A stretch of DNA of 57,229 nt from Pectobacterium brasiliense (GCF_013449685.1 NZ_JACDSF010000028.1:1-57229), one strand, 5' to 3'; positions 21,485 through 31,611 are shown, counted from the stretch's first letter. The notes: generated from the sequence alone by a model not told the origin. Translations and numbers: made by a program.

Positions 21485-21497
21485 CACGAGGTGAGCA

Positions 21498-22622
21498 ATG
21501 CGTAAGGATTGGCTTTGGGTCGGCGTAGCAACTCTGGCGCTTGCGGCCTGTACCACAACGGAACAGCGGCAGCCTGCGCCGCCCGTGACTCAGGTTTACA
21601 GCGGCCCGACGGAAGAAATCGGTGGCGCAGAACCGCGTTATGAACCCTACAATCAGGGGACGCTGCAAGACTACAGCATCAAAGGCAAGAGCTATAAGAT
21701 TGTCAAAAATCCGCAAAATTTTAGCGAGACAGGTTTAGCCGCATGGTACGGCGAAGAAGCAAGCGGCAACCGCACGTCAATCGGCGAAACATTTGATCCT
21801 AATGCGATAACCGCCGCCCACCCAACACTGCCTCTGCCAAGCTATGTCCGCGTAACTAACCTGAGTAACGGTCGCCGTCTGGTTGTACGCGTAAACGATC
21901 GCGGGCCGTATACGCCGGGCAGAATTATCGATCTGTCCAAGGCCGCAGGCGATCGGCTGAATATCTCGAACAATACCAAAGTAAAAGTGGACTTCATCAA
22001 CGTCGCGCCAGACGGCACGCTATCCGGTCCCGGAACCGTGGGCACCACCGTCGCTAAGCAAAGCTTCGCCCTGCCGGAACGTCCGAGCTTCGGTGCCAGC
22101 GGGCTGGGCACACCGATGATGGAAACGACGTCGCCAACGCCCAACAGCGCCGTGCACCCGATCAGCAATAGCAGCCTGAGTGCACCAGCAGAAAGCACAC
22201 AGCCGCAGAGCAGCGCGCCGTCGCACAGCGGTGGTTTTCTGGGGGCGCCTTCCGCCCTGCGTGCTGGCGTAGTTGAGTCCAGCATGACGCCAGCGGTAGC
22301 GCCATCGTCATCCGCAGCACCAATGCACGCCGCGCCAGTTGCAGCTGCAACAGTTGCCGCGCCCGCGACTGCAACACCATCTGCCACAGGTCGCTATGTG
22401 GTTCAGGTGGGTGCATTGAGCGATCAACAGCGCGCGCAAACCTGGCAACGTAGCCTGAGCGAACGCTTCCGCGTCGCTGGGAAAGTCACGGCGAGCGGCG
22501 GCCTGTATCGTATTCAACTGGGGCCATTCCAGAATCGTCAGCAAGCCGCTGAACTTCAACAACGTTTGTCAGTCGAAGCTCAGCAGCAGTCGTTTATTAC
22601 CGCCGCACCCAGCACCCTCTAG
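21498..22622 (+). CDS. rlpA: Rare lipoprotein A (RlpA), septal lytic transglycosylase-like
   Basis: Outer-membrane lipoprotein with lipobox LAAC (Cys18). A double-psi beta-barrel domain (about residues 77-170, with GEEASGNRTSIGETFDP and VRVNDRGPYTPGRIIDLS) cleaves denuded glycan in some species. A long Ser/Ala/Pro-rich linker (about 185-300) leads to a C-terminal SPOR domain (about 298-370) that binds denuded septal peptidoglycan. At 374 residues it is near the E. coli length (362). Confidence 0.95.
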   Translation: MRKDWLWVGVATLALAACTTTEQRQPAPPVTQVYSGPTEEIGGAEPRYEPYNQGTLQDYSIKGKSYKIVKNPQNFSETGLAAWYGEEASGNRTSIGETFDPNAITAAHPTLPLPSYVRVTNLSNGRRLVVRVNDRGPYTPGRIIDLSKAAGDRLNISNNTKVKVDFINVAPDGTLSGPGTVGTTVAKQSFALPERPSFGASGLGTPMMETTSPTPNSAVHPISNSSLSAPAESTQPQSSAPSHSGGFLGAPSALRAGVVESSMTPAVAPSSSAAPMHAAPVAAATVAAPATATPSATGRYVVQVGALSDQQRAQTWQRSLSERFRVAGKVTASGGLYRIQLGPFQNRQQAAELQQRLSVEAQQQSFITAAPSTL

Positions 22623-22788
22623 TAACAGATAATCGGCAGACTCACGCAGCAAAAATGGCGGCTATGGCATTGAACATAGCGCCCTTTTGCAAAATCACGT
22701 AACGTAATGTCTGATGCCTGCCTATTTGCCATCTGCTATAGTGTGGCTCGTTTTTTAACTCATACCCACGGATGTTGTTGTTCCAATC

Positions 22789-24000
22789 ATGAATACTGTA
22801 AACACGTCTCGTTTTACTAAACGTACTGCGCTTGGCGCACTGCTCGCCATTAGCGCCTCTTCCTTTGCCTATGCCGAAGATGTCAATCTTAAAACGATGA
22901 TCCCCGGCGTCCCGCAAATCGATGCTGAATCCTACATCCTGATTGATTACAACTCTGGGAAAGTGTTGGCGGAAATGAATGCCGACACGCGCCGCGATCC
23001 GGCCAGCTTAACGAAAATGATGACCAGCTACGTAATTGGTCAGGCCATTAAATCAGGAAAAATCAGCCCGAACGACATTGTTACCGTCGGTAAAGATGCT
23101 TGGGCAACCGGCAACCCGACCTTCCAAGGCTCTTCCCTGATGTTCCTGAAGCCGGGCGACCGCGTTCCTGTCTCCCAGTTAAACCGCGGCATCATTCTGC
23201 AATCCGGTAACGATGCCTGCGTCGCGATGGCCGACTACGTTGCTGGCAGTCAGGATGCCTTCGTTAACCTGATGAACGGTTACGTGAAAGCTCTGGGGCT
23301 GAAAAATACCAATTTTGAAACCGTGCACGGCCTTGATGCGCCGGGCCAGTTCAGTTCGGCACGCGATATGGCTCTGATCGGTCAGGCGCTGATCCGCGAT
23401 GTGCCAGAAGAATACGCGACCTACAAAGAGAAAGAGTTTACATTCAACAATATTCGCCAGCCTAACCGCAACGGTTTGCTGTGGGATTCCAGCCTGAATG
23501 TTGACGGCATCAAAACGGGCCATACGTCATCAGCGGGCTTTAATCTGGTCGCCTCGGCAACAGAAGGCCAGATGCGCCTGATTTCTGCGGTACTGGGTGG
23601 ACGTAACGCTAAAGGCCGCGAATCAGAAAGTAAGAAACTGCTGACCTGGGGCTTCCGCTTCTTTGAAACCGTCGCGCCATTGAAAGCAGGCAAAGAATTC
23701 GCTTCTGAGCCCGTCTGGTTTGGCGACAGCGACCGCGTTGCGCTGGGTGTTGAGAAAGATGCCTACCTGACCATTCCGCGCGGCCGTATGAAAGATCTGA
23801 AAGCCAGCTATGTTCTGGACAACACGGAACTGCATGCACCGTTAGCCAAAAATCAGGTTGTGGGTTCCATCAACTTCCAACTGGATGGCAAAACCATCGA
23901 TCAGCGCCCGCTGGTGGTCATGAACGAAGTGAAAGAAGGCGGGATCTTTGGCCGCATGATCGACTACATCAAACTGATGTTCCATCACTGGTTCGGTTAA
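22789..24000 (+). CDS. dacA: D-alanyl-D-alanine carboxypeptidase PBP5
   Basis: Periplasmic class C low-molecular-weight PBP that trims pentapeptide stems. A signal peptide (to about residue 29, SFAYAED) is followed by the motifs SLTK, SGN (QSGNDAC) and KTG ([10 protein letters not shown]). The beta-rich C-terminal domain ends in an amphipathic membrane anchor ([15 protein letters not shown]). It has 403 residues, as in E. coli. Confidence 0.97.
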   Translation: MNTVNTSRFTKRTALGALLAISASSFAYAEDVNLKTMIPGVPQIDAESYILIDYNSGKVLAEMNADTRRDPASLTKMMTSYVIGQAIKSGKISPNDIVTVGKDAWATGNPTFQGSSLMFLKPGDRVPVSQLNRGIILQSGNDACVAMADYVAGSQDAFVNLMNGYVKALGLKNTNFETVHGLDAPGQFSSARDMALIGQALIRDVPEEYATYKEKEFTFNNIRQPNRNGLLWDSSLNVDGIKTGHTSSAGFNLVASATEGQMRLISAVLGGRNAKGRESESKKLLTWGFRFFETVAPLKAGKEFASEPVWFGDSDRVALGVEKDAYLTIPRGRMKDLKASYVLDNTELHAPLAKNQVVGSINFQLDGKTIDQRPLVVMNEVKEGGIFGRMIDYIKLMFHHWFG

Positions 24001-24044
24001 TCCCCCTTGTGTGGGGCCAAAACGTCCCCATATAGATACCATCT

Positions 24045-24079
24045 ATAACTCCCGCAGAACGCGGGAGTTATGCTTTTTT
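24045..24079 (+). terminator. Terminator after dacA
   Basis: A perfect 11-bp stem (ATAACTCCCGC at 24045-24055, GCGGGAGTTAT at 24061-24071) is followed by six T. Confidence 0.93.
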
Positions 24080-24150
24080 AGTATACTGTACTGATGTCAG
24101 TGCTAATACCGTCGGAATAATGCCGACGTATTACCCTCTCTGGAGCGCAA

Positions 24151-24414
24151 ATGAAAACCAAATTAAACGAACTGCTTGAATTCCCCTGTGTTTTTACCTA
24201 CAAGGTCATGGGTGAGGCAAAACCAGAGTTAGTCGATCTGGTCGTTGAAGTGGTACAGCGTCATGCGCCAGGCGACTACACGCCGCAGATCAAACCCAGC
24301 AGCAAAGGGAATTATCACTCCGTTTCCATCACCATCACTGCGACACACATTGAGCAAGTGGAAACGCTGTACGAAGAACTGGGCAACATCGACATCGTGC
24401 GTATGGTTCTGTAA
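24151..24414 (+). CDS. ybeD: DUF493 family protein YbeD
   Basis: Small conserved protein (87 residues, same as E. coli) with an ACT-like fold known from structure; function not established. The sequence starts [13 protein letters not shown] and is nearly identical to the family. A CTGGAGCG site precedes the ATG. It lies between dacA and lipB, as in E. coli. Confidence 0.94.
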   Translation: MKTKLNELLEFPCVFTYKVMGEAKPELVDLVVEVVQRHAPGDYTPQIKPSSKGNYHSVSITITATHIEQVETLYEELGNIDIVRMVL

Positions 24415-24573
24415 AGCATAGAGTTCTGTAAGACCTAGGGTTCTGTAAAAGTCATACTGTAATAAAAACGGGCGGGGAAACTGGCGAGTGCGGCAGGGTT
24501 TTGTGATGTTGCAAAGTGCTGTTCGCTGAGGCTTCCCGCCGTTATAATCCCCCTACCTTTCCTTAACCTGAAG

Positions 24574-25257
24574 ATGACACACTTGCTACAGGATAAGATC
24601 ATCGTACGCCAATTTGACGTACAGCCGTATGAACCCGTCTCTCTGGCGATGCATAATTTCACCGACCGACGTGATGATAAAACCCCAGATGAAATCTGGC
24701 TGGTTCAGCACCCTCGCGTATTTACGCAGGGTCAGGCAGGCAAAGCCGAACATGTCCTCATGCCCGGTGATATTCCCGTGATTCAGAGCGACAGAGGCGG
24801 TCAGGTGACCTACCACGGCCCCGGTCAGCAGGTCATGTACGTGTTGATTGACCTGAAGCGTCGCAAGCTCGGCGTTCGTCAGCTCGTCACCGCCATCGAA
24901 AATACCGTGATTGGCACACTGGCACATTTCCAGATTGAGGCCTATGCGCGCCCTGATGCGCCCGGTGTTTACGTAGTAGAGCGTAAAATCTGTTCGCTAG
25001 GGCTGCGTATTCGCAAAGGCTGCTCTTTCCACGGGCTGGCACTCAATATTGCCATGGATCTCTCCCCTTTCCTGCGTATCAACCCGTGTGGTTACGCCGG
25101 AATGGAGATGACGCAACTCAGCGATCTGGTGCTGGGCGTCACGGTGGATGACACCGCTCCTGTGCTGGTGAACACCTTTTTGCAGTTAGTCGGCTACTCC
25201 ACCCCCGAATTTGTTTCGTGGAATCTGAACGTTCAGGGTGAGCCGCTTCCTGGTTAA
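24574..25257 (+). CDS. lipB: Octanoyl-[acyl carrier protein]-protein N-octanoyltransferase
   Basis: Moves octanoyl groups from ACP to lipoyl domains. Family motifs include [12 protein letters not shown] (about residues 72-83) and the catalytic cysteine in [11 protein letters not shown] (about residue 169). A CSLGLRI-x-RKGCSFHG segment supplies the conserved lysine-loop region. At 227 residues it is slightly longer than E. coli LipB (213). It feeds LipA, encoded next. Confidence 0.96.
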   Translation: MTHLLQDKIIVRQFDVQPYEPVSLAMHNFTDRRDDKTPDEIWLVQHPRVFTQGQAGKAEHVLMPGDIPVIQSDRGGQVTYHGPGQQVMYVLIDLKRRKLGVRQLVTAIENTVIGTLAHFQIEAYARPDAPGVYVVERKICSLGLRIRKGCSFHGLALNIAMDLSPFLRINPCGYAGMEMTQLSDLVLGVTVDDTAPVLVNTFLQLVGYSTPEFVSWNLNVQGEPLPG

Positions 25258-25484
25258 CGCATTTCATCCTGTTAATAAAAATCAGTCAGGTAGACGATCA
25301 TTTTTTGATAAATTACATTTTATTCACATAATTTCTTCATTTTGATCGCGCAAAAGCTGATTGTGGTTAGGCAAGATGATATAATTTTTATAGTTTTTTA
25401 AAAAAAAGTTTAACTAAAAACATAATCCTTTGAATTTGAATTACAAATTTAAAGAAACGATTCAGAACTGGAACTTACGCAAAC

Positions 25485-26450
25485 ATGAGTAAACCGATTC
25501 AGATCGAACGCGGCGTTAAATACCGCGATGCCGATAAGATGGCGCTAATCCCAGTACGTACCGTCGTCACCGAACGCCAGGAGCTTCTGCGCAAACCTGA
25601 ATGGATGAAGATTAAACTTCCGGCAGATTCAAGCCGTATTCAGGGAATCAAAGCGGCCATGCGCAAAAACGGGTTGCACTCAGTTTGCGAAGAAGCGTCC
25701 TGTCCGAATCTGGCGGAATGTTTCAACCACGGTACCGCCACCTTCATGATTCTGGGTGCCATTTGTACCCGTCGCTGCCCGTTCTGTGACGTTGCCCACG
25801 GCCGCCCGCTTACGCCGGATGCCAATGAGCCTGAGAAACTGGCACAGACTATCCATGACATGGGTTTACGCTATGTCGTGATTACCTCCGTTGACCGTGA
25901 TGATCTGCGCGACGGTGGAGCCCAGCACTTTGCAGACTGCATTAGCGCTATTCGCCGCAAAAACCCGAATATCCGCATCGAAACGCTGGTGCCAGACTTC
26001 CGTGGCCGTATGGATCGCGCATTAGAGATCCTGACCACCACGCCGCCAGATGTGTTCAACCACAATCTGGAAAACGTACCACGCGTTTACCGTCAGGTCC
26101 GCCCTGGTGCGAACTATGAGTGGTCACTGAAGCTGCTGGAAAACTTCAAGAACGCGCATCCAGATATTCCAACCAAATCTGGCCTGATGGTTGGATTGGG
26201 GGAAACCAACGCGGAAATCGTGGAAGTGATGCGTGACCTGCGTCGCCACGGTGTGACGATGCTAACGCTGGGACAATATTTACAGCCGAGCCGCCATCAC
26301 CTGCCAGTACAGCGCTACGTCAGCCCGGATGAATTCGATGAGATGAAGGCCGAAGCGATGGCAATGGGCTTTACCCACGCTGCCTGCGGTCCATTTGTTC
26401 GCTCGTCCTACCATGCCGACTTACAGGCAAAGGGCATTGAAGTAAAATAA
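25485..26450 (+). CDS. lipA: Lipoyl synthase
   Basis: Radical-SAM enzyme inserting two sulfurs into octanoyl groups. The auxiliary cluster motif [12 protein letters not shown] and the radical-SAM motif CTRRCPFC are both present, and the final RSSYHAD places the serine ligand. It has 321 residues, as in E. coli. The 227-base A+T-rich space after lipB suggests its own promoter. Confidence 0.97.
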   Translation: MSKPIQIERGVKYRDADKMALIPVRTVVTERQELLRKPEWMKIKLPADSSRIQGIKAAMRKNGLHSVCEEASCPNLAECFNHGTATFMILGAICTRRCPFCDVAHGRPLTPDANEPEKLAQTIHDMGLRYVVITSVDRDDLRDGGAQHFADCISAIRRKNPNIRIETLVPDFRGRMDRALEILTTTPPDVFNHNLENVPRVYRQVRPGANYEWSLKLLENFKNAHPDIPTKSGLMVGLGETNAEIVEVMRDLRRHGVTMLTLGQYLQPSRHHLPVQRYVSPDEFDEMKAEAMAMGFTHAACGPFVRSSYHADLQAKGIEVK

Positions 26451-26486
26451 GCGCTCATACATATTTACACATTTTTTATGTGGAAT

Positions 26487-26516
26487 AAAAAACGGACGGC
26501 AATTGCCGTCCGTTTT
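26487..26516. terminator. Bidirectional terminator between lipA and tatE
   Basis: A long inverted repeat (AAAACGGACGGCAATT-type arm at 26488-26503 with its complement to 26516) has A and T tracts on either side. It serves convergent lipA and tatE. Confidence 0.9.
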
Positions 26517-26532
26517 GCTGTGTGAGATGCGA

Positions 26533-26730
26533 TCAGGGTTCTTTGCGAGATGAATCATGCAGCGCTACCGTATCATCCGTCTTTGCCGGCTGCTCGTCAC
26601 TCATCGCCTTCTTGAAGCCTTTAATCGCCGCGCCCAAGTCACCGCCGAGGCTACGAAGTTTATTCGTACCGAACAGCAGAATAATTAACGCGCCAATCAC
26701 CAACAGCTTGGTAATACTGATACCTTCCAT
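26533..26730 (-). CDS. tatE: Sec-independent protein translocase TatE
   Basis: TatA-family pore subunit. An N-terminal membrane helix ([16 protein letters not shown], about residues 5-20) is followed by the hinge and amphipathic helix [20 protein letters not shown]. Its tail is short and hydrophilic. It has 65 residues; the tail length and solitary location next to lipA identify TatE rather than TatA of tatABC. Confidence 0.93.
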   Translation of the reverse strand: MEGISITKLLVIGALIILLFGTNKLRSLGGDLGAAIKGFKKAMSDEQPAKTDDTVALHDSSRKEP

Positions 26731-26982
26731 ACAAACCTACCTGATTTAGATGCTGGAGACGCCAGCGAACGAGAACAATTTTTATTAAAATAATTCTTTT
26801 ACTCTATGTTCTATCTAAGACCTTATGCGGCACGACACAATTTGCATCTGTAACAAATTGCATCTATAACAAAGTAAGATGCGGCAAAAACACTTTCACC
26901 TACATTCAGATTGCTTTACAACTTTCGCCTCGGCACCACTACAAAACTCCCTTCTGACGGCGTAAACTTTCCCTACTAAAGC

Positions 26983-27100
26983 GGAGATGACATTCCTCCC
27001 TACCCTCGCACAGCTAAAACGCTGACAGCCTTAAACACAGGGTACAACCGCCACTCTGCTAATGATGTCTACGTCCACCTCGCAGAGAGGGCGTAGCATC
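26983..27100 (+). ncRNA. Fluoride riboswitch (crcB motif) with expression platform
   Basis: The 432-base gap before crcB contains the crcB-RNA pattern. GGAG-ATG (26983-26989) is followed by GACAT (26989-26993) and CTCC (26996-26999). GGAG pairs with CTCC. GACAT pairs with ATGTC (27065-27069) inside the conserved CTAATGATGTCTACG. The central stem is enlarged and includes TACCCT/AGGGTA (27001-27006, 27039-27044). Downstream, CGTAGCATC (27092-27100) can pair with GATGTCTACG (27064-27073), competing with the aptamer, a likely switch. A fluoride exporter follows. Identified by eye only. Confidence 0.7.
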
Positions 27101-27162
27101 TTGCCCGATACTCTCCGGGACTACAAAAGCAACTCAGGCAAAACAACCCAAGAAAGGTTTCT

Positions 27163-27546
27163 ATGTTTAGTACATTACTCGCGGTATTTATTGGTGGCGG
27201 AGTCGGTAGCGTGGCACGCTGGCAGCTTGGCATGAAGTTTAATAATCTGTATCCAACGCTGCCGCTGGGCACGCTGCTTGCCAACATGATCGGGGCTTTT
27301 GTTATTGGTGGCGCACTCGCTTTCTTCCTACGCCATCCTCATCTCGATCAGGACTGGAAAATATTGATTACCACTGGGCTGTGCGGCGGTTTGACGACGT
27401 TTTCGACCTTTTCCGCAGAAGTCGTCATGTTCCTGCAAAGTGGGCAGTTGGCGGCAGCGGGGCTACACCTCCTGTTGAATCTGGCGGGGTCGTTGCTTAT
27501 GACCGCACTGGCGTTTGCGCTGGTCACGTGGGTGACAACACACTGA
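27163..27546 (+). CDS. crcB: Fluoride exporter CrcB/Fluc
   Basis: Dual-topology fluoride channel that exports F- as a dimer. Its 127 residues hold four membrane segments. The family motifs [10 protein letters not shown] (residues 9-18), [12 protein letters not shown] and [15 protein letters not shown] supply the pore and central Na+ site region. It is preceded by a fluoride-riboswitch-like leader and an AAGAAAGG site. Confidence 0.95.
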   Translation: MFSTLLAVFIGGGVGSVARWQLGMKFNNLYPTLPLGTLLANMIGAFVIGGALAFFLRHPHLDQDWKILITTGLCGGLTTFSTFSAEVVMFLQSGQLAAAGLHLLLNLAGSLLMTALAFALVTWVTTH

Positions 27547-27594
27547 GATAACGTGAAAATTGATAGCACGTGGAAATAGCACGTAGAAAATGAA

Positions 27595-27625
27595 GCAAAA
27601 AAAACCCGCCATAGGCGGGTTTTCA
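27595..27625. terminator. Terminator between crcB and cspE
   Basis: AACCCGCC/GGCGGGTT with a 3-base loop. On the minus strand it ends in eight T, so it terminates cspE strongly and crcB more weakly. Confidence 0.88.
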
Positions 27626-27639
27626 CGAAATCGGTATAA

Positions 27640-27849
27640 TTAAATAGCGTTAACGTTAGCAGCTGAAGGACCTTTGGCACCGTCAGTGATTTCGAACTCT
27701 ACACGCTGACCTTCAGCCAGAGTTTTGAAACCATTGCTCTGAATGGCAGAGAAGTGTACGAACACATCTTTGCTACCATCTTCAGGAGTGATGAAACCGA
27801 AGCCTTTAGACTCATTGAACCACTTAACACTACCTTTAATCTTAGACAT
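27640..27849 (-). CDS. cspE: Cold-shock-family protein CspE
   Basis: Small nucleic-acid chaperone and transcription antiterminator. The cold-shock domain carries RNP1 (KGFGFITP) and RNP2 (VFVHFSAI) and fills all 69 residues; the sequence differs from E. coli CspE at only a few positions. The start is ATG at 27849 ([10 protein letters not shown]) with AAGG upstream; an in-frame ATG ten codons earlier lacks homology. Confidence 0.96.
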   Translation of the reverse strand: MSKIKGSVKWFNESKGFGFITPEDGSKDVFVHFSAIQSNGFKTLAEGQRVEFEITDGAKGPSAANVNAI

Positions 27850-28066
27850 CAAACTTACCTTTACATGAATGAAAGACACAAAATCTGTGTCAGGTACAGT
27901 ACAACAATAGATTGGCCTTTTGTCCAGTTGAAGTTGGATAAAAAGTGATAAAAGTCGCTAAAAATGTATACCGCGCAACTCTGGTGTCCTATTTTAACCC
28001 GATGCAGAACGCAGAGAGTTCAGTTCTGGCCAATTCATCACTTTTTACGATATGAAGGAAGGCATA

Positions 28067-28771
28067 ATGGTAAGCAAAACGCTGGGTCTGATCGGGGGCA
28101 TGAGTTGGGAATCTACCATCCCGTATTACCGCATTATCAACGAGTATGTTAAAAACAAACTTGGCGGCCTGCACTCCGCCAAAATCATCCTGCACAGCGT
28201 CGATTTCCACGAGATCGAACGGTTGCAGTCACAAGGTGATTGGGAGCAGTCAGCTGCTGTACTCAGTAATATCGCAGTAGGGTTGCGTCAGGCGGGAGCA
28301 GAAGCGATCGTCATCTGTACCAACACCATGCATAAAGTGGCCGATGACGTTGAACGCGCCTGCCAGCTTCCTCTTTTACATATTGCCGATGCCACGGGTA
28401 CCAGCCTGAAACAGCACAAATTGAAGAAAGTCGGTTTGCTTGGAACCCGCTATACCATGGAGCAGGAGTTCTATCGCCAGCGCATTCAGGAACGATTTGG
28501 CGTGGAGGTGATAATTCCTGACCATGAGGGAAAAGAGGCTGTTAATCGCATCATTTACGATGAACTGTGTCTGGGAAACATTAACGACGCATCGCGGCAG
28601 GTCTATCGGGACATTATCCAGCAGCTTGAACAGCAAGGTGCAGAAGGCATCATTCTGGGGTGTACGGAGATCCCGTTGTTAATCGGCGCCCAGGATGCGG
28701 AAGTTCCTCTTTTTGATACCAGCAGGCTCCATGCGATTGCCGCTGCGAAATTTGCGCTTAACCAGGCATGA
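28067..28771 (+). CDS. Aspartate/glutamate racemase family protein (YgeA-like amino-acid racemase)
   Basis: PLP-independent racemase fold of 234 residues. The two catalytic cysteines are in IVICTNTMHKVADD and ILGCTEIPLL. The N-terminus GLIGGMSWESTIPYYR is diagnostic of this clade, and it aligns end to end with E. coli YgeA, a broad-specificity amino-acid racemase. ATG at 28067 has GAAGGAAGG just upstream; an ATG at 28052 is possible. Substrate cannot be fixed from sequence. It is divergent from cspE and marks the start of the second synteny block. Confidence 0.9.
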   Translation: MVSKTLGLIGGMSWESTIPYYRIINEYVKNKLGGLHSAKIILHSVDFHEIERLQSQGDWEQSAAVLSNIAVGLRQAGAEAIVICTNTMHKVADDVERACQLPLLHIADATGTSLKQHKLKKVGLLGTRYTMEQEFYRQRIQERFGVEVIIPDHEGKEAVNRIIYDELCLGNINDASRQVYRDIIQQLEQQGAEGIILGCTEIPLLIGAQDAEVPLFDTSRLHAIAAAKFALNQA

Positions 28772-28858
28772 TTATGAATTAATTCGATAAAATAAAATTC
28801 ATACGCAAACTAGTAATAGCCTCTTTTATTTACTCAAGTTTCCTCTTTTCGCAAAGAA

Positions 28859-28898
28859 AAAAAGCAGTATTGAGATGAGAGACCCAATACTGCTTTTT
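28859..28898. terminator. Bidirectional terminator between the racemase gene and ypfM
   Basis: A 14-bp perfect inverted repeat (AAAAAGCAGTATTG at 28859-28872 and its complement at 28885-28898) is flanked by A and T tracts, serving both the plus-strand racemase and minus-strand ypfM. Confidence 0.88.
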
Positions 28899-28946
28899 CA
28901 CATGATTTTATTCCTGGTATGGAATGACTAACAGTACTTCTCGTTA

Positions 28947-29006
28947 TTATTTACGTAGCATTGTTTCAATAAAATCTTTCCAAGTACTCACTTCTACTTC
29001 TACCAT
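28947..29006 (-). CDS. ypfM: Small conserved protein YpfM (19 residues)
   Basis: A 20-codon reading frame, too short for ordinary gene finding, encodes MVEVEVSTWKDFIETMLRK. Its core WKDFIE-x-MLRK matches the 19-residue E. coli small protein YpfM as I recall it, which also lies beside yffB-dapE. Supporting signals are AAGAGG five bases before the ATG, a perfect TATAAT -10 upstream and a terminator downstream. Function is not known. Confidence 0.88.
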   Translation of the reverse strand: MVEVEVSTWKDFIETMLRK

Positions 29007-29035
29007 ACGAACCTCTTGGTGATTAACGGCAACAT

Positions 29036-29064
29036 ATTATACGCACACTTTTTAATCAAGTGAA
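29036..29064 (-). promoter_or_regulatory. Sigma70 promoter of ypfM
   Basis: On the minus strand, TTCACT (29064-29059), a 17-base spacer and a perfect TATAAT (29041-29036) place the start near 29029, about 22 bases before the ypfM ATG. The remainder of 29065-29239 shows nothing I can name. Confidence 0.75.
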
Positions 29065-29239
29065 AGTACCGTGACAGTATAAAAAGCGTACTAATATTTA
29101 TTTCTGCTACACAGTTCACAGTAGATCTCCCCGCCTTTTTTCGGCATGCTGGGCTATCGCACGATTAGGCTCAGTCAGGCCATGTTGTCCTGAACAACAA
29201 TCGTCATGCAACCCAATAAGCAGAAAGGATTTTATCCCT

Positions 29240-29617
29240 ATGGCGCTGACCATGTACGGCATCAAAAACTGTGACACTATAAAGAGAGCGCGCCGCTGGC
29301 TGGACGATCAACAAGTGGCGTATCGCTTCCATGATTACCGTATCGACGGTCTGGATGAACAGCGGCTACAGCGTTTTATCGACCAACTGGGGTTTCAGGC
29401 CTTACTCAACACACGCGGAACGACCTGGCGTAAACTCAGTGAAGAACTGCGTGAACGGATCAACAGCGATACCAGCGACAGCCTACAGGCCGCCAAAAAC
29501 CTAATGTTGGAACAGCCAGCGGTGATTAAACGGCCGTTGCTGATAACCGATGACGGCCACGCGCTGCTTGGTTTCAGTATCGACAGCTACCAGAAATTTA
29601 TTGCGGAGAACAAATAA
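29240..29617 (+). CDS. yffB: ArsC/Spx-family protein YffB
   Basis: Thioredoxin-fold protein of the ArsC family (125 residues). The active-site-like cysteine lies in [12 protein letters not shown], and the C-terminal IKRPLLI-x-D segment carries the arginine/proline positions of the fold. Its biochemical role is unproven; E. coli YffB lacks demonstrated arsenate reductase activity. It immediately precedes dapE, as in E. coli. Confidence 0.93.
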   Translation: MALTMYGIKNCDTIKRARRWLDDQQVAYRFHDYRIDGLDEQRLQRFIDQLGFQALLNTRGTTWRKLSEELRERINSDTSDSLQAAKNLMLEQPAVIKRPLLITDDGHALLGFSIDSYQKFIAENK

Positions 29618-29618
29618 C

Positions 29619-30746
29619 GTGTCTTGCCCAGTCATAGAGCTCGCTCAACAGTTAATTAAACGCCCTTCCCTCAGCCCGAATGACGAGGGTTGCCAGGCGC
29701 TCATGATTGAACGCCTGAAGGCGATTGGCTTTACCGTCGAAGCGATGGATTTTGGCGATACCCAGAATTTCTGGGCATGGCGCGGCACAGGGAAAACACT
29801 GGCCTTCGCCGGACACACCGATGTGGTTCCCAGCGGCGATGAAAGCCACTGGCAGCATCCACCGTTTGAACCCATCATTCGTGACGGCATGCTGTACGGG
29901 CGCGGCGCGGCGGACATGAAGGGTTCACTGGCTGCAATGGTGATTGCCGCTGAGCGCTTTGTCGCCGCCCATCCTAATCACCAAGGGCGTCTGGCGTTCC
30001 TGATTACCGCGGACGAAGAAGCCAGCGCCGTTAATGGCACCGTAAAAGTGGTTGAGGCGCTGATGGCACGTAACGAGCGATTGGACTACTGTCTGGTCGG
30101 CGAGCCGTCCAGTACGCATGTTGTAGGTGATGTCGTCAAAAATGGCCGTCGTGGTTCTATTACCGCGAATCTGCGCGTGCACGGTGTGCAAGGGCACGTG
30201 GCTTATCCTCATCTGGCGGACAACCCCGTTCATCGCGCAGCACCGGCGCTTAACGAACTGATCGCCACCGAGTGGGATCAGGGCAATGCCTTCTTCCCAC
30301 CGACCACGATGCAAATCGCCAATATTCAGGCAGGCACCGGCAGCAATAACGTCATCCCCGGCGAGTTATTTGTGCAGTTCAATTTCCGCTTCAGCACCGA
30401 ATTGACGGATGTGTTAATCCAGCAACGCGTGGCAGAATTACTGGATCGCCACCAGCTTAATTACACCATCGACTGGAAGCTCTCCGGCCAGCCATTCCTG
30501 ACCGCACGCGGCGAACTGGTCGATGCCGTGGTGAATGCCGTCAAACATTACAACGAAGTTACCCCAGAGCTGCTGACCACCGGCGGTACCTCCGATGGCC
30601 GTTTCATTGCCCGCATGGGTGCACAGGTCGTTGAACTGGGCCCCGTGAACGCCACGATCCATAAAGTGGATGAATGCGTCAGCGCGGCAGACCTGCAACT
30701 GCTGAGCCGCATGTACCAGCGCATTATGGAGCAGCTCATCGCATGA
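29619..30746 (+). CDS. dapE: Succinyl-diaminopimelate desuccinylase
   Basis: Di-zinc M20 hydrolase making LL-diaminopimelate for lysine and peptidoglycan. Metal and catalytic motifs are [21 protein letters not shown] and TADEEASA, plus the C-terminal [12 protein letters not shown] at 29619 gives 375 residues, the E. coli length, and the matching start [11 protein letters not shown]. An upstream ATG inside yffB would add 23 residues without homology. One base separates it from yffB; its stop overlaps the next ATG. Confidence 0.96.
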   Translation: MSCPVIELAQQLIKRPSLSPNDEGCQALMIERLKAIGFTVEAMDFGDTQNFWAWRGTGKTLAFAGHTDVVPSGDESHWQHPPFEPIIRDGMLYGRGAADMKGSLAAMVIAAERFVAAHPNHQGRLAFLITADEEASAVNGTVKVVEALMARNERLDYCLVGEPSSTHVVGDVVKNGRRGSITANLRVHGVQGHVAYPHLADNPVHRAAPALNELIATEWDQGNAFFPPTTMQIANIQAGTGSNNVIPGELFVQFNFRFSTELTDVLIQQRVAELLDRHQLNYTIDWKLSGQPFLTARGELVDAVVNAVKHYNEVTPELLTTGGTSDGRFIARMGAQVVELGPVNATIHKVDECVSAADLQLLSRMYQRIMEQLIA

Positions 30747-31417
30747 TGACACCAGCTACGTTAACCGGTAAAAGCGACCAGCACCTAGTCGCTTTACAGG
30801 GTCGTCATCGTCTTCAACCGGAGGCGGTAACCGCGTTTCTGGCGCTACAGCAGGCGGCAAAAACGGCGGGATTTAACCTACAGCCCGCTAGCACGTTTCG
30901 TGACTTCGAGCGCCAGCGTCAGATTTGGAATGGCAAATTTCGCGGCGAGCGGCCCGTTATGGATGCCAACAGCCAGCCGCTGGACGTGCACTCTCTGGAC
31001 GAAGGCGAGCGCTGTGAAGCGATTCTGCGCTGGTCCGCTATGCCCGGTTCCAGCCGCCACCATTGGGGGAGCGATCTCGATATCTACGACCCCGATTTAT
31101 TACCCGCAGGCCGTTCGCTCCAGTTGGAGCCGTGGGAATATGAGGAAGGCGGTTACTTTGCCGCACTGAATACGTGGCTGAGTGCGCACATGCATGAATA
31201 CGGTTTTTATCGCCCTTATGCGCACGATCTCGGCGGTGTCGCAGCCGAACTCTGGCATATCAGCTATTATCCACTCGCACAGTATGCGGAAGAACAGCTT
31301 ACACCCGACCTCATTCTTGCCGCTTGGCAAGATGAAGACATTGCAGGCTACCACTGGCTCAGCCAGAACTTGCCGCAGCTGTTTACCCGTTATATTCATA
31401 ATGTTGATGAGGCGTAA
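30743..31417 (+). CDS. M15-family (VanY-like) D,D-carboxypeptidase homologue
   Basis: A 224-residue protein of the M15B zinc peptidase family. The zinc motif is [19 protein letters not shown] (H-x6-D type, about residues 99-117). The second zinc histidine and catalytic Glu are in [10 protein letters not shown] (about 173-182), and an N-terminal STFRDFERQ helps bind the stem peptide. No signal peptide is visible, so a cytoplasmic location is inferred. The ATG overlaps the dapE stop (ATGATGA), so it is translated with dapE; in E. coli dapE is directly followed by ypfN. Confidence 0.88.
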   Translation: MMTPATLTGKSDQHLVALQGRHRLQPEAVTAFLALQQAAKTAGFNLQPASTFRDFERQRQIWNGKFRGERPVMDANSQPLDVHSLDEGERCEAILRWSAMPGSSRHHWGSDLDIYDPDLLPAGRSLQLEPWEYEEGGYFAALNTWLSAHMHEYGFYRPYAHDLGGVAAELWHISYYPLAQYAEEQLTPDLILAAWQDEDIAGYHWLSQNLPQLFTRYIHNVDEA

Positions 31418-31419
31418 CC

Positions 31420-31611
31420 ATGGCATGGCTGGCTGATTACTGGTGGATAATTCTGATTGTCCTGATAGGCATGCTGATTAACGGCATCAAAGAATTGCGC
31501 AACGTTGACCATACGCGTTTTCTGCTCAATAAACCGAAATTGCCCCCACACCGTGACAACAACGACAAGTGGGACAATGAAGACGACGACTGGCCGAAGA
31601 AAAAACCCTGA
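31420..31611 (+). CDS. ypfN: UPF0370 family protein YpfN
   Basis: Small membrane protein of 63 residues with one N-terminal helix ([17 protein letters not shown], about residues 6-22) and a charged, Asp/Lys-rich tail ([16 protein letters not shown]). Function unknown. Last gene of yffB-dapE-peptidase-ypfN, two bases after the peptidase gene. Confidence 0.92.
   Translation: MAWLADYWWIILIVLIGMLINGIKELRNVDHTRFLLNKPKLPPHRDNNDKWDNEDDDWPKKKP

Noticed and set aside
21842-22416. Several minus-strand frames opposite rlpA
   Set aside because: They mirror the low-complexity Ser/Ala/Pro linker of RlpA and have no start context or homology.
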